Assembly (NCBI RefSeq): GCF_001632365.1
Contig: NW_024468546.1
Span: forward strand, 304,555 to 368,554
DNA from: Laetiporus sulphureus 93-53
Taxonomy: Eukaryota > Basidiomycota > Agaricomycetes > Polyporales > Laetiporaceae
Length of the DNA stretch: 64,000 bases
Reading direction: 5' to 3'
Shown here: positions 23,001 to 33,750 of the stretch, piece by piece
How positions within the stretch are numbered: position 1 is the first letter of the stretch
Layout of the letters: each line of letters opens with the position of its first letter
Notes under the pieces: model-generated
The model's input: only the letters and a program-made list of their open reading frames with translations
Database searches by the model: none
What the model was told of the DNA's origin: nothing
Program-made: the position numbers and the translations under genes

Positions 23001-24901
23001 TATTCAGCACAATGTTCATTCAGTGCTGTATCTCACCAGCCCAATCGTACTCTCACGTATCAATGCTTTACAGACTTGGCGCTTCTTGAATAATCGTGGT
23101 CGCATTCTGAGTAAGTATTGGTTCTAAATTAAAGCCAGATGATGAAGAAATACATTAAAAAAGCTCGCGATGAGTAAAATAGTCCTGGAAACGGTCACAG
23201 TGTGCGCTAATTCTTGATACTATAGTACAATGCGCTTGTGCTATGCCCGGTCTTGATGATGTTCCTGGCGAAGTACCCAAGTAGCTTACATCCCTACACC
23301 GTGCTGTCGGAATTTGCTGCACGTAAACCAAGCTCTCCTTCGGAGCCGATGTCTGTGACAGACCAGATATGTTGACGGTCATGCACTGTCGCGTACGCTG
23401 TTGGACTACGGGGACACATGCATCGCGGGCAGGCAAGTCACTATGCAGAAGGCTGTGCCATATACGGCACCTTATCTCTTTCTTATATCAGTACAATATA
23501 TATGGGACCGATGATTTGAAACAGTAATGTTGAACAAGTCAGCAAGACGTACTTAGCGTCCGGCAGCCCAAGTTGCGCCTGATCGACGTTTCATTCAGGT
23601 ATTGCCTCCATGGCCGCGCCGCTAGTCGATCAATTGCTGACCCTACAACGCGCCCGTCAAAACTGCGGAACGGATAGCACTAGAATCTTAATGGACGTCG
23701 GGACGGTTCAAGTATGGCCGTCCTTTGGGACGCTCGAACTGATCTTTCACGTCAAGGCACTCTGCATGAAGATTGCTTGAAGCAGTAATTGTCCGGGCCT
23801 GTATAGAAGTTTGAGATCATCAACATGTCAATGTGATTGCGTGCACCTGCTCATCAAAATCTAGTGACATACCACGATGTCCGCCAGATTTCCGACATCT
23901 CTGCATTTCTACTCCACGCAGATGCGAGGTGGAACTGATGTTTCTACCCTGGAGTTATCTTTGACACCGCCAGTCCATTGGTCGGTATGAGCCGCGAACT
24001 AATGCAATATGTCGATTCAGGGCAATCCGCATGAGCATCGTTCACTTCATTGGGCCGACCGTCGTCAATCTCGCTCCTTCGTTGATACGATTAGGAATAT
24101 TACGCGGTCCATGTGAGTCAATTAATTATCAGCCTACTGCTGTGGCAATGTGTTTTTTCAGTGCAGTGAATACTTGAATCCGGGGGGAGCGTTGTTCCGT
24201 CAGCTTCGGTTGCAGTTGCTTAGCACGGACATGTCCTAGAATAACACACATGTGATAATCTAAGTTTGGGGTTTCCGTGTGTTGAATCGCAGTTGACATT
24301 CGTAAAGATAGCGATATCATTGGTTCTGACCTGTATACGGTCAGATACAGACACGATGCGTGATTTCTTGCATTAATCACGCACGTACTAGTAATTGACA
24401 CATTCATAGAAGTTCCGTTGATGACAATGAGAATATTTTCAGGCACATGATTGATGGAGCTCAAGTGACACGCACGCAAAAGTCAGGATGACAATTCGAT
24501 TGGATGTGTAACCAGTCTGCACAATAATATTTCCAGAAGCAGATTGAATTCAGGGGATAAAGCGGTGCACTGAACGATTACGAAGGTATATGAAGGGATC
24601 GGTCGACCAAGAAACGCAACGTACAGTACGGGAACGAAGATACATGTAAGATTCAGCGGTGTCTGGTGAATGAGAATGTTTCTGGCTTCTATATGGGCGT
24701 ACGCTGCGAGGTAGGGTCGGGCGACGTGATGCTACAGGACCTTCAGCAACTATGCTGACCTCATCGTGTTCGTCCGCCTGGAACTTTGTGCATGAGGATA
24801 CCGGGCTATTGAAATGCATTATTCAAGCTCACCCATATGGCGGATGCCCATTTAAGGCAACGTTCAGCCGAGCCAGGCTTGGATTCAGGAATTCGTGAAA
24901 T
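20066..24901. other. 4.8-kb stretch without supported genes
   Basis: Many short frames on both strands, none over 149 codons, show no recognised motif or coherent splicing. The longest plus-strand frames are 20551-20898 and 22036-22485. A minus-strand frame 22981-22628 has a hydrophobic stretch that could be a remnant of a membrane-protein gene, but this is too weak to call. AT-rich runs occur near 21010-21090. Confidence 0.4.
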
Positions 24902-25700
24902 TCAGCTCGATTGCTGTGGCGGAAGACTTACTGTTTCGAGGTTTTCTGGATATTTGGCCATGATTTTGAAAAGGTGTGAAGCGTCCCGTCGGGAAATCTG
25001 CACAAACCATACAGAATCCCGTGGCCACTGCAGCCATTCCGGTGCTGAGGCATCATCCTCTTTTCCAATAAACCGATCCGCAACAGCGACGGGGCTTTGC
25101 AGCATGGACTGTGGAACCTCAGCCCCCCGCGGCAATTCAACCGTGAAATAGAGAGTATAGATATTGTCTCCGTCGGGAGCATCGTGAATGTCAGAAGGCT
25201 TGAGATGTGTCAGGAGGCACCTGCTGATACGCCAACGTTGAAGCATGCTCACCGACTTGTGCAGTTTGTGAATCTTCAACAGCGCACGGTCCAGGGACTC
25301 TACATCAGGGAGTGAAATGTCATGCGGCGGGTTTGAAACGACAGCACGTCGTTTGGCATATGCTAAGAACTGTTCGGCTCGGTGTATCATGTGAGGCAAC
25401 GCTCCGCTGGTGCACCTCGACAGAGAAACAATCTGACGGAGATATGGGAGTGGATGTCAAGGAGAATATAACAATACTGGATTGGGACAAGGGGACACAA
25501 CTTCAAATTATATGCCTCTCGTGGAGGCATTTCTCCATCAGACGTTCATATCGGACATCATCGGACTGAGGTTTCTGCACGAGCAGTGGCTGGACCTGGC
25601 TGGACGTGCTTTGGCAATACTGTACCATTTCGACCATACGTTCATGGGGTGTGACGCGTGACGCCTTGAACTGTTCAAGAACCCCCGCGACGCGGGACAA
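24902..25700 (-). CDS. Unrecognised two-exon ORF
   Basis: Minus-strand frames 25700-25503 (MSRVAGVLEQFKASR, then HERMVEMVQYCQSTSSQVQ) and 25399-24902 (165 codons, with RRAVVSNPPHDISLPDVES, SMLQRWRISRCLLTHLKP and PEWLQWPRDSVWFVQISRR) have coding-like composition and probably belong to one gene, with an intron near 25500-25420 ending in CCGTCAG. The exact donor was not found. No family is recognised. The 5' end lies 16 bp from the inverted-repeat copy at 25716, so its promoter may be disrupted by that insertion. Confidence 0.35.
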
Positions 25701-25715
25701 AACCTCGGTTCAGTT

Positions 25716-25886
25716 CAGGGCGCTTATTCTTCGATAGAGAAAAATACATCCCGCGAAAAGGCTCCCGAACGGTGAGACTTTTGAACTGACCCTTAGTTCA
25801 AAGCGACCAGTGATGCGTGATATTTGAACTGCAAGGCCAGTTCAAAGGTGGATGTGACGCGTGACTGAACATATGGTCGAAAGGGT
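25716..25886 (+). repeat. Right copy of the dispersed inverted repeat
   Basis: Matches 12226-12024 read on the other strand, beginning CAGGGCGCTTATTCTTCG and ending GTGACTGAAC.TATGGT...AAGGGT. It includes TTTGAACT and AGTTCAAA words. I did not find a clean target duplication for this copy. Confidence 0.7.
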
Positions 25887-27332
25887 GCGTACTTGCAATG
25901 ACTGGCAGATGCTGTGCAACTTCCCCTTTCGGGGTCGAGGAGTACTCAATGCTGCTTACAAGCACCGCGTATGCGATGGTCACGGAGGATCATGGGGAAA
26001 CCGCCTCGATTGAGGTTTCAGTCTATAAAGAATGTTCTGATAATAGTTGAACGTTAAACGTTGAGGCGCCAGGACTTTGCGCCAACACCTTGGCTCGCGA
26101 TCGGCAATCTTCATTGAACAGAGTACTCACAATGTACCGGCAGGGGCCGTCAAGTACCGGCCGAACTTTTGAGCGTCATTGACTTGAGTACTTGGTATCG
26201 GACCCTGGTTGTAACCCTTCAAACGTATTTATACTCATACAGAGCCCACACATTATCATCATCCGATCTGTCACCTCGATTCATCATCGTGTCAATAACA
26301 CTGTTTTCCACATACAAAACATCGATTTAGAGAAATATCTTGCCGCTGAGGAGGCCTGTGCATTACGGCTCGCTGTAGCACCTCGGGTGCGAGGCGTAAT
26401 GAGCGACCGACGACCGGTACATCAGACTCTGCCGCGAACAATAAGCTCCGTAAGAGTAGTACTTACTGACGGAGTTTTGACGTTCCCCTACAAGCTTGGC
26501 ATTCCGCGTCTCAAAAAAACTTCCCCGGGCTTGCCAAGGGTGCTGCACGTTGACGCTGGAAGGTCAAATTTCCCGGGCGAAGCCCCTTCGGATGCAGCAA
26601 AGTATACCACCTCCTCGCGTGAACTTGACGCTCACGTGCTCGAGCGTTAATGTGGAGGAACGCCGCACTCTGCGACCTTTGAAATTTGAACCTGAGGCCT
26701 CCTGAGCTGACGTGCAAACTGCCGCGACAAAGCCCTCAGCATCTAAGGATCTCTTGCATGTCGTGCTTGCCGTCAGCACTCTTCTTTTTATGAAGAACTC
26801 CCCAACCTCCTCTTCATCGTTGGGCGCATGCAGTCAACAACTATTGACTCTGTGGTCCTGGCTCCGCATCCATAGATTGGCGTCGCTGCATATGACAACC
26901 TCTCATGAGGATCGATCTGGGGACATGGAACTGAGGGGGTCTTCCCTATTTTCAAATGTGACGACATTCCCTGTGCACCACTCACCTAAGTGACCATTGC
27001 AGCATGTCGAGCGATCCCTTGACCGTATTGGCTAGCATTGCACTCTCGTCCTCAGTCCAGGCTTTTGTGAGTTCTTCTTCTCGAACTGCAGGATACCCTG
27101 TGGCCGGTAACACAAGAACTGGTTTCGAAAATGCAACTCCTGGTGAAGATCGTCCTGCTGCATCGACTCCGCAAGTATCGACACAAAGCGCAGCATCTTC
27201 TCTCGCCGGTGACATCATAGTTCTGCCCTCGGAGCTTCTTAGCACTGGAGAATGGAGTGTAGAAGAGGTTGACTTGTTCGTCTTAATCTCTCTCCTGCGA
27301 CGCAACTCCATTTTGATCGAAACAGAGCGCCC
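25887..27332. other. No firmly supported gene; possible 5' exons of the next gene
   Basis: A 152-codon plus-strand frame (26192-26650) has no motif. A plus-strand frame 27004-27336, serine-rich (SSSVQAFVSSSSRTAG) and ending ERP-stop, could supply upstream exons of the gene starting at 27333, but no phase-consistent splice was found. A small hairpin (CTCCGTAAG...ACTGACGGAG) sits near 26445-26475. Confidence 0.35.
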
Positions 27333-28719
27333 ATGAAGCGTCCCGAGCTTCACAGTCTTATTCGCAAGTGGAAGCTCAAACCTGAACGGATGAACAAGTC
27401 ATCGTACATTGCTGCTCTCAAAAGCTTCAGTGAGAACAGGGAAACTTGGGAAATGTAAGTGTCGGCCAAGGATTAATTCCAGTGATTACATAGTATTGGC
27501 ATCTCCAGGAAGAAACCCGTTCATACACGCTTCCACAAGGGACCCACGACAAATATCATTACAGCGGAGCGACAGGAAGTGCATCTGTCGAGCACGCAAG
27601 GTCGCAAGAGGCAACCCAAGCGTTCTACCCTGCGACGAGAACAGATCATGATTCATCCTATCGCCCTTCCGCCACTAATCCCTCGAAGATCAAAAGATAC
27701 GAGAACCATAACTCAGTACATGCAAATGGCGGATTGGGTATGCTGTGGCGAACTGTTCACTCAAGCTTGCTAACCGATATCGCAGGCTCGCATGGTGGTT
27801 GAGCAGGAGGGCGGGACTGGTTCTCACTCGACCTCTCCTTTGGAAGGTGAGAAGCCTTCAGAATCCGCTTCAGCGTCCCAACTGAGATATCAAGACGAGT
27901 CAACAGTCGTGCCGCACTTATCTCACAGTCTATCCGAGCACCGGTCAACACATGCGTCGTTCGGCTGCATAGATTCAAGCTCGACATCTCAACATACTTT
28001 CATGGGTCAAATCCTTAAATATATGGAGCGCATAGAACAGCGTTTAGAGACAATGCAATCGCTGATCAAAGTGGCTCCCTCTCCGATCGTACAGTCTCCA
28101 GCCAGGACCTCAGTGCCTCTGAGTCACGAGGAAGCGCGGCGGTCTTCACGGTGGATGTGTAGGACCGATTCTAGCATTGAGCTGGGTTCGGGAGTCTTGC
28201 ATTTCGACAGTAAGGAGATCCCCGATCCTCCGTACATTTCGTTTGCCAAGGATTTGGACAAGCTGGATCGCATGTGGGATGATCATTCACCATCATGGGA
28301 TAACTCATCCCCGCTCATCCTTCGCGAAACGAGCATCGCACTCATTCACTGGCCCAAGGTATATCACTATCGTCAAGACAAATGCTGGGCTGGCATCAAG
28401 CAGCACTGGTCAACTTGGAAGGTCCCCGCCTCTCCAGTTTTCTACATGCTCGCTAGACTGATTTGAATTTCAGTTCCTCGTTACAGAATACAGACTCTTA
28501 ACGCCGACTGGTTTCTGGCAGAAGTACAGCGAGGGCGGCAAGCGATTGCCTGTCACGAAGATAGCAGCGCTGCAGAGGAAGGCGCGCAAAGCCCATGACG
28601 AGAATTTAGTCGCCCAGGCAAAGGTAACTTTCGGTGACCGATTCTCAGATATGTTTGCATACCGCAAAGGTGGCGAATCGACTCCAAGGGTCATGACTAG
28701 TGCATCATCTATCGCTTGA
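27333..28719 (+). CDS. 410-aa protein with SAP-like start
   Basis: Four exons join in phase: 27333-27454, 27509-27737, 27786-28421 and 28474-28719, ending TGA at 28717-28719. The N-terminal 40 residues (PELHSLIRKWKLKPERM, then SSYIAALKSF) resemble a SAP-type helix-extended-loop-helix DNA-binding motif. A basic linker follows (GRKRQPKRSTLRREQ), then a serine-rich part, a short probable coiled coil (LKYMERIEQRLETMQSLI) and a C-terminal domain with aromatic-rich blocks (LDKLDRMWDDHSPSW, IHWPKVYHYRQDKCWAGIK, TPTGFWQKYSEGGKRL). I recall similar C-terminal blocks in uncharacterised Agaricomycete proteins; no function is established. A nuclear role is inferred only from the basic and SAP-like parts. 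Coding upstream exons near 27004 are possible. Confidence 0.65.
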
Positions 28720-29103
28720 ACCTTTCAGAAGCTCACAGGCACAATCCAATCGTCCTGAGCGATATGCCCGTGACCACATTGATGTGGTTACAAAGGCATC
28801 GCCTAACGACTTGTAAAGCCATCGTATTGAACATTGTAGGCAAGTGACAGACTCGCACGAGCTCTATAGTGGTATGCCAAATTGTGCCCATCAATTATCG
28901 CCATTATTGTATTCTCACGACGCTTCTTTAGTGGTGGAAGCTTCTCGCAGAGGGTCTGATGCATCCTAAAGGCGCATTATCGCTGATAGTAGACCTCATA
29001 AATCTCATCTCCTTGCTACCTTCCATATTTTGTCCTCATTTCATTGAACAATCTTATCCATCTTACCATTTCTCCGTTGCATTGATTTAAATGCCCTGGG
29101 CGA
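28720..29103. other. No supported gene
   Basis: The 384 bp after the SAP-like gene contain no open frame of note and probably serve as its 3' flank. Confidence 0.4.
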
Positions 29104-29343
29104 TTAATTGTCGACGCCGTTAGCATCGACCCGATCAACGGCCAGGTGCTCGAACTGTTGAAGCTTGCATTTGAAACGAGCGCGTATAGGAGCGACTTTG
29201 AACTCGTGAACTTCCCCGGTGGCGAGGAGGCCTGGGCGCAGAAGAGGCGGGAGCGTAGGGATCGGGATAAGGGGAAGCAGATCGTGACGCGGGATTATCC
29301 ACAGCACGAGCCAGTGGACGCGGACGACACGAGCATAGGATAG
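29104..29343 (+). pseudogene. C-terminal fragment of an unrecognised gene
   Basis: The frame from about 29107 encodes RLIVDAVSIDPINGQVLELL, then FELVNFPGGEEAWAQKRRER and a basic/acidic tail ending ADDTSIG-stop. It looks like the last exon of a conserved protein, but no start or upstream exon is present. Its parent gene is not recognised. Confidence 0.35.
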
Positions 29344-29430
29344 CGCGAGGGTGCGTTGTTCTAATGCGTATCATAGAGTGTACAGTGCATTCTGGTGAGT
29401 ATGGTGCAGATCTAAATGGTGGCTGGAGAT

Positions 29431-29769
29431 TTATCTGCGTGTTTTGGGCGTCCATGCTGCAACTATACCCTTACGCAGGGTATCCGTCTGATACTGATAT
29501 CGCAGAGAATCGTCCTTGTACACCGACCAGCTGCTGCCGTAGCCCATGACATGGCCTGCTGCCTTGACACCCCGCTCGCGAAGCGGCCGCCAAAACATCG
29601 CATGAGGCTGAGGTTCAAATGCGCGAGAAGCCTTCCGCCGCCTCCTTTTTCGATGGCCATCTTTCAATGCAGGTTTCAATACAGTTGAAGGTATGGAAAC
29701 GAAAGTACAGGGAATGTCGTTATAGGAGGGATTATGCGGGGATGGTGGGGCCTCGGAGTCTGTCTTCAA
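29431..29769 (-). CDS. Unrecognised 112-aa ORF
   Basis: The minus-strand frame reads like a conserved protein: an N-terminal polar part, a basic run (HRKRRRRKASRAFE), then PQPHAMFWRPL and KAAGHVMGYGSSWSVYKDD. It may be intact or a fragment of a duplicated block. No family named. Confidence 0.3.
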   Translation of the reverse strand: MKTDSEAPPSPHNPSYNDIPCTFVSIPSTVLKPALKDGHRKRRRRKASRAFEPQPHAMFWRPLRERGVKAAGHVMGYGSSWSVYKDDSLRYQYQTDTLRKGIVAAWTPKTRR

Positions 29770-29967
29770 GGATGTTATTTTGGGCGGCTCCGGTGGCCTT
29801 TAGGGATCTCAGCTAGAAACATCGGAGGATGTGGCGATGGAAATTTGGCTTGTACATGAAGCAGCTTACTGTCAATTTGGTGATGCGGCTACAAGGATAT
29901 GAATAGGCCATTCGGATGGAACGGGGCATCGGAACTCACGCACATGGAGGATCTTTTCCCTTCTTGC

Positions 29968-30555
29968 TCAATCCGACTCGAAGTCTACGGCGACCGCTTG
30001 TGCTTGACGCCTCCGTCGCTCCTCCTCCATATCATCATCTTCGCATTCCAGTTTCTTGACACTGCGGACGATTAGCAAGTGCAATCGGATTTGCACACGA
30101 GAAGGGCTGACATCAGAGTCGGAGTTAGCTTAGCAGTCAATGAGACAGGTTTCGGAGGTAGCTTGTCTGATACAAGACGAGTTCTGATACGAGACGAAAA
30201 ACTGCTATCATGATGAGCCAGAGCGCTCAATGACAGTCACGAAAACAGACGAACGCACAAATTCTATCAAGTCAGCACCGGCCTCATCATTCCCTTCCGT
30301 CTTCCACTTCTTTTTCTTTCTTTCATGCTCCTTCTCATTGCACATATATGTGTCCGAGCTAGGATATATGTCACCAAGAGATCTCTTCACCAGCTGCTCT
30401 AGCTCGCTGAGCAATTTGCTACTATCCTCGTCCGTCTCGCCAGACCTGACGACAACATCTTCACCTTTGAGGGCAGCGCGGGTAGTGATTTCGAGAGCAT
30501 CGCCCACGACGTTAGGATATGACAACTTAGGCACCGTGAACATATAGTCGCCCAA
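29968..30555 (-). pseudogene. C-terminal fragment of an unrecognised nuclear-type protein
   Basis: The minus-strand frame 30555-30208 contains ALKGEDVVVRSGETDEDSSK and LLSELEQLVKRSLGDIYPSS. A second segment near 30060-29968 encodes VKKLECEDDDMEEERRRRQ and ends FESD-stop. The charged composition suggests a nuclear or nucleolar protein. It lies head-to-head with the NIFK remnant and may be part of the same duplicated block. Confidence 0.35.
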
Positions 30556-30712
30556 GACAGACGGGCCGCGTTGTCAGCGGTGAGTAAGACTCGAATCTCG
30601 ATCCTTTGTTTGAATCGGAAGCACAACACCACGTGCTGATCGTGCCGTCTTCTAAAACGATCTCCCTCGTCCGTGTCTGTCACGACTCACAATCCCCTGC
30701 TTCGTCTGTTAT

Positions 30713-32521
30713 ATGTCTTCCTCCAAACTGTCTGCGCATCTAGAGACACCACAAAAGCCGATGAAGCACAAACAATTGTGCGCTCTTCAAGCGGCGCAGT
30801 CCGATGCCACTCCCAGCATGGGGCCCAAGCCGGCAGACCAGCAGCCCAAGCGGTAAAAGAAGAAGAAATGTCGAGAGGATACGTCTGGATCTTCACTGTC
30901 TGCTGATAAGTTAGTATCGTACACAGAATGCGAGACTGCACACGCAAATACTGCACCCGCTGCTGCGATCGCTGCACAGCCGCCTCTGCCGGCATCGACT
31001 CACGGTGATGTTCGTGAGAAAGCAGGTAAGAAACGGCACGGTCAAGCGGAGGCATCTGCTACTGTTTTCGATCCTGCTGTTATATCCACATGCCATCATG
31101 CTGATAAGGATGAAACCGTGAAGGAGAGCGCCAAGACATCACACCCTAATCCTGCGAAAGAAAGCGATAGGAAGCCACAAGCGGCTCCTAAGGAGAAGTC
31201 AGCATCGAAGGTCCCAGCCAAGGAAAGCGTGAAGGTACAGCCTCTTCCTTCGAAGGAGATCGGGAAGTCTTACGCGGAGAAAAGCACGAAGAAGGCGAAA
31301 ACTACACCCGCGAAGGAGGCAGCCAAAAAACTTGTAGAAGGTTACGGCGAAACCTGTACTAGAATCCGCAGTGAAGAAAGCGGCGAAGACAATGGCCCCA
31401 CCTCCACCATCCGAAGCTTCTGAATTGACGAGGACGAGGATGATGAGGAAGAAGCCATCTCGACTGGCGGTATGGAGCTTCTGCGGCTAGCGACGAGAAG
31501 GAGTAGGAGGAAGAGGTCGCAGCTAGCGATGACAAGAACGAGGACCAAGATACAGTCATCTCCGGTAGCGACAGAGAGCGAAGAAGTAAAGGAGTCGCTG
31601 GTAGGTAGCGACAAGGAGGACCAAAAAGGAGATGAAGAACATCTGTACAGCTTTTCTGCGGACGATGAAGATTCCTCCGACGATGAGAGGGCGGAAGAGT
31701 GGGAGAATATCGACGTGTCAGAGCTGCCGATCATCTCCAAGGACGATGCAGTCGTGAAGCAGAAGCCGGAGAAGGCAAAAAAGCATCCGGTACGCATTAC
31801 TTCCTTTTCGACATACTCTCTGTCCTAAATTTCGCTTGTTATGCAGAGTGAAGGCTGTGGAGTGATCTACCTTGGCAGGATACCGCCACTGATTCTACGA
31901 AAATGAGATGCGCGCATACTTCTCGCAGTTCGGCACCGTCACGCGTCTCGGGGTCTCACGCAACAAGAAGGTACGTAGCTCATGTCACATTCATCCATAA
32001 CCTATTCGCTCATCCGTTTTTCGCGATGCCATTCATAGATTGGGCACCGAAACACCACGCGTTCATCGAGTTTGACTCTGCATCCGTCGCGAAGATTGTC
32101 GCGGAGATGATGGACAATTGCCTGCTCATGGGGCACCTTCTCAAGTGCAAGGTCATCCCGAAGGATAAAGTCCACCTCAAGCTGTGGGTCGGCGTGGACC
32201 GGAAGTGGCGCGCCGTGCCGCGCGCCCGTGTGGTAAGGACGCAGCACAACGAGGTGCGCTGTGGATCAGGATCGTTGAACTGCGATGATGTGATGTTTGA
32301 CTGATGACTGATCAGTACAGAAACGCACGGGGAAAGAGCAGGAACAGGCGGAGGAGCGGCTGCTCCAGCGCCAGAGCCTGAAGAAGTACAAGCTGGAGGA
32401 GGCGGGCATAGACTACAACTTTGAAACCGTCGCATACGTGCGTATCCCAAAACTTCTCAATCTCCACACACGTTTTGATGTCATCTTGCAGAAAAGCAAG
32501 GGGAAGCTTTCTATGACGTAG
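30713..32521 (+). pseudogene. Decayed NIFK/Nop15-like RRM protein
   Basis: Nop15/NIFK is a nucleolar RRM protein of 60S ribosome assembly. The remnant opens MSSSKLSAHLETPQKPMK, has a lysine/alanine-rich low-complexity part (31118-31420), an acidic part (YSFSADDEDSSDDERAEEWE), the linker ELPIISKDDAVVK, then the RRM: GVIYLGRIPP, MRAYFSQFGTVTRLGVSRNK and, after an intron about 31971-32038, APKHHAFIEFDSASVAKIV and LLKCKVIPKDKVH, ending KYKLEEAGIDYNFETVAY and KSKGKLSMT-stop at 32519-32521. Damage: in-frame TAA at 30854-30856, an apparent one-base insertion after the PP of the first RRM strand (about 31893), an apparent one-base loss at the following exon start, and frame changes in the acidic part. 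Introns are retained. Confidence 0.8.
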
Positions 32522-33160
32522 ATATGGAAAGTCGCCCTTTTGTTTTGCTGCATATATTCTGTCTTATGTCTGTTCGCTCGTTCAGTCACATTGCTAGGAT
32601 CTCTGTCATCGACCGTGCGGTCTCTGCGATGGACAAAGACGCAGGGCCTGGTCAGGTTTTACTACAGGACTTACTACGAAATGCTCTATTCTTTTTAATT
32701 TGTCGCTTCATCTGGTATGCTTTGACTTACATTTGCTCGTTCAATACTGCTCGTAGCCTTTTTTGTAAGGATGCTATGTTTTTTCATATTGCTATCGGTA
32801 CTACTGGTGCACAATATCATTTCTATGGCCTTAAAATGTGCCACCGCCGTCGGTGGCCTTCAGTATGACAAAAGTGGCTCCACCACCGCGAGGAGAAAGA
32901 TGAAGCTCACTGTAAGCAGCAGAGATATCAGTGAGTGGTATTTGTGAGGTTTCTTTTATGATCTTGTAGCAGCTGAGTGCATAAGCCGTCAGATTATGTT
33001 TCACAGTCAGCATCGGGCCTGTCCCTTTAAGAATTAACTTTAATGAACATAGGGTACGTGTGTCACGATCATTCGGTGGTATGAGATCACCCTGACGCAG
33101 GTCACTGGTTCGCAGTTCATAATTGTCTACATGAACAATTCAACCATCAAGGTAATCAAA
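32522..33160. other. No supported gene
   Basis: Contains the 3' flank of the NIFK remnant and, from about 33100, a degenerate version of the 115-bp repeat unit that begins in full at 33161. Confidence 0.4.
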
Positions 33161-33750
33161 GGTGCGCGGCGGGCGTGCTGACTCGAAGTTCACGGATTGT
33201 TGACTCATAGGCTCATAATCACTGGACCGTGAGTCACGCCTACTTGCATCAACAATTCAAGGATCAAAGTACTAAGGTGCGCGGCGGGCATGCTGACTCG
33301 AAGTTCACGGATTGTTGACTCGTAGGCTCATAATCACTGGACCGTGAGTCACGCCTACTTGCATCAACAAATCAAGGATCAAAGTACTAAGGTGCGCGGC
33401 GGGCGTGCTGACTCGAAGTTCACGGATTGTTGACTCGTAGGCTCATAATCACTGGACCGTGAGTCACGCCTACTTGCATCAACAAGTCAAGGATCAAAGT
33501 ACTAAGGTGCGCGGCGGGCTTGATGACCCTAAGTTCATGCATTGTTGACTCATAAGCTCCAAATAATCACTGGACGGTGAGTCACGCCTACTTTCATCAA
33601 CAATCCAAGGATCAAAGTTTTAAGGTGCGCGGAGGGCTTGGAATGCGTGCTGACGCTGACCCAAAGTTCGTGAACTGTTGACTTCCAGGCTCAGAATCAC
33701 TGAACCATGAGTTATGCCCATTTGCATCAAAGTATCAAGGATCAAAGTAT
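33161..33750. repeat. Tandem array of a 115-bp unit, about five copies
   Basis: Unit starts GGTGCGCGG at 33161, 33276, 33391, 33506 and 33624 (spacings 115, 115, 115, 118), followed by a degenerate end near 33748. The first three units are nearly identical and later ones diverge, so decay runs left to right. Each of the first units carries TGACTCG, TGACTC(A/G) and GTGAGTCAC, that is three AP-1/Gcn4-type core sites. No open frame spans the array. Confidence 0.9.

Noticed and set aside
12024..25886. Single 13.5-kb transposon bounded by terminal inverted repeats
   Set aside because: The shared ends face outward and the left copy has its own 8-bp target duplication around only 254 bp.
26982..27353. 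Minus-strand 123-codon frame
   Set aside because: Antisense to a serine-rich plus-strand frame; no motif and no clear advantage over the plus-strand reading.
33161..33750. CRISPR-like array
   Set aside because: Units are head-to-tail copies of the whole 115 bp with no variable spacers, and the genome is eukaryotic.
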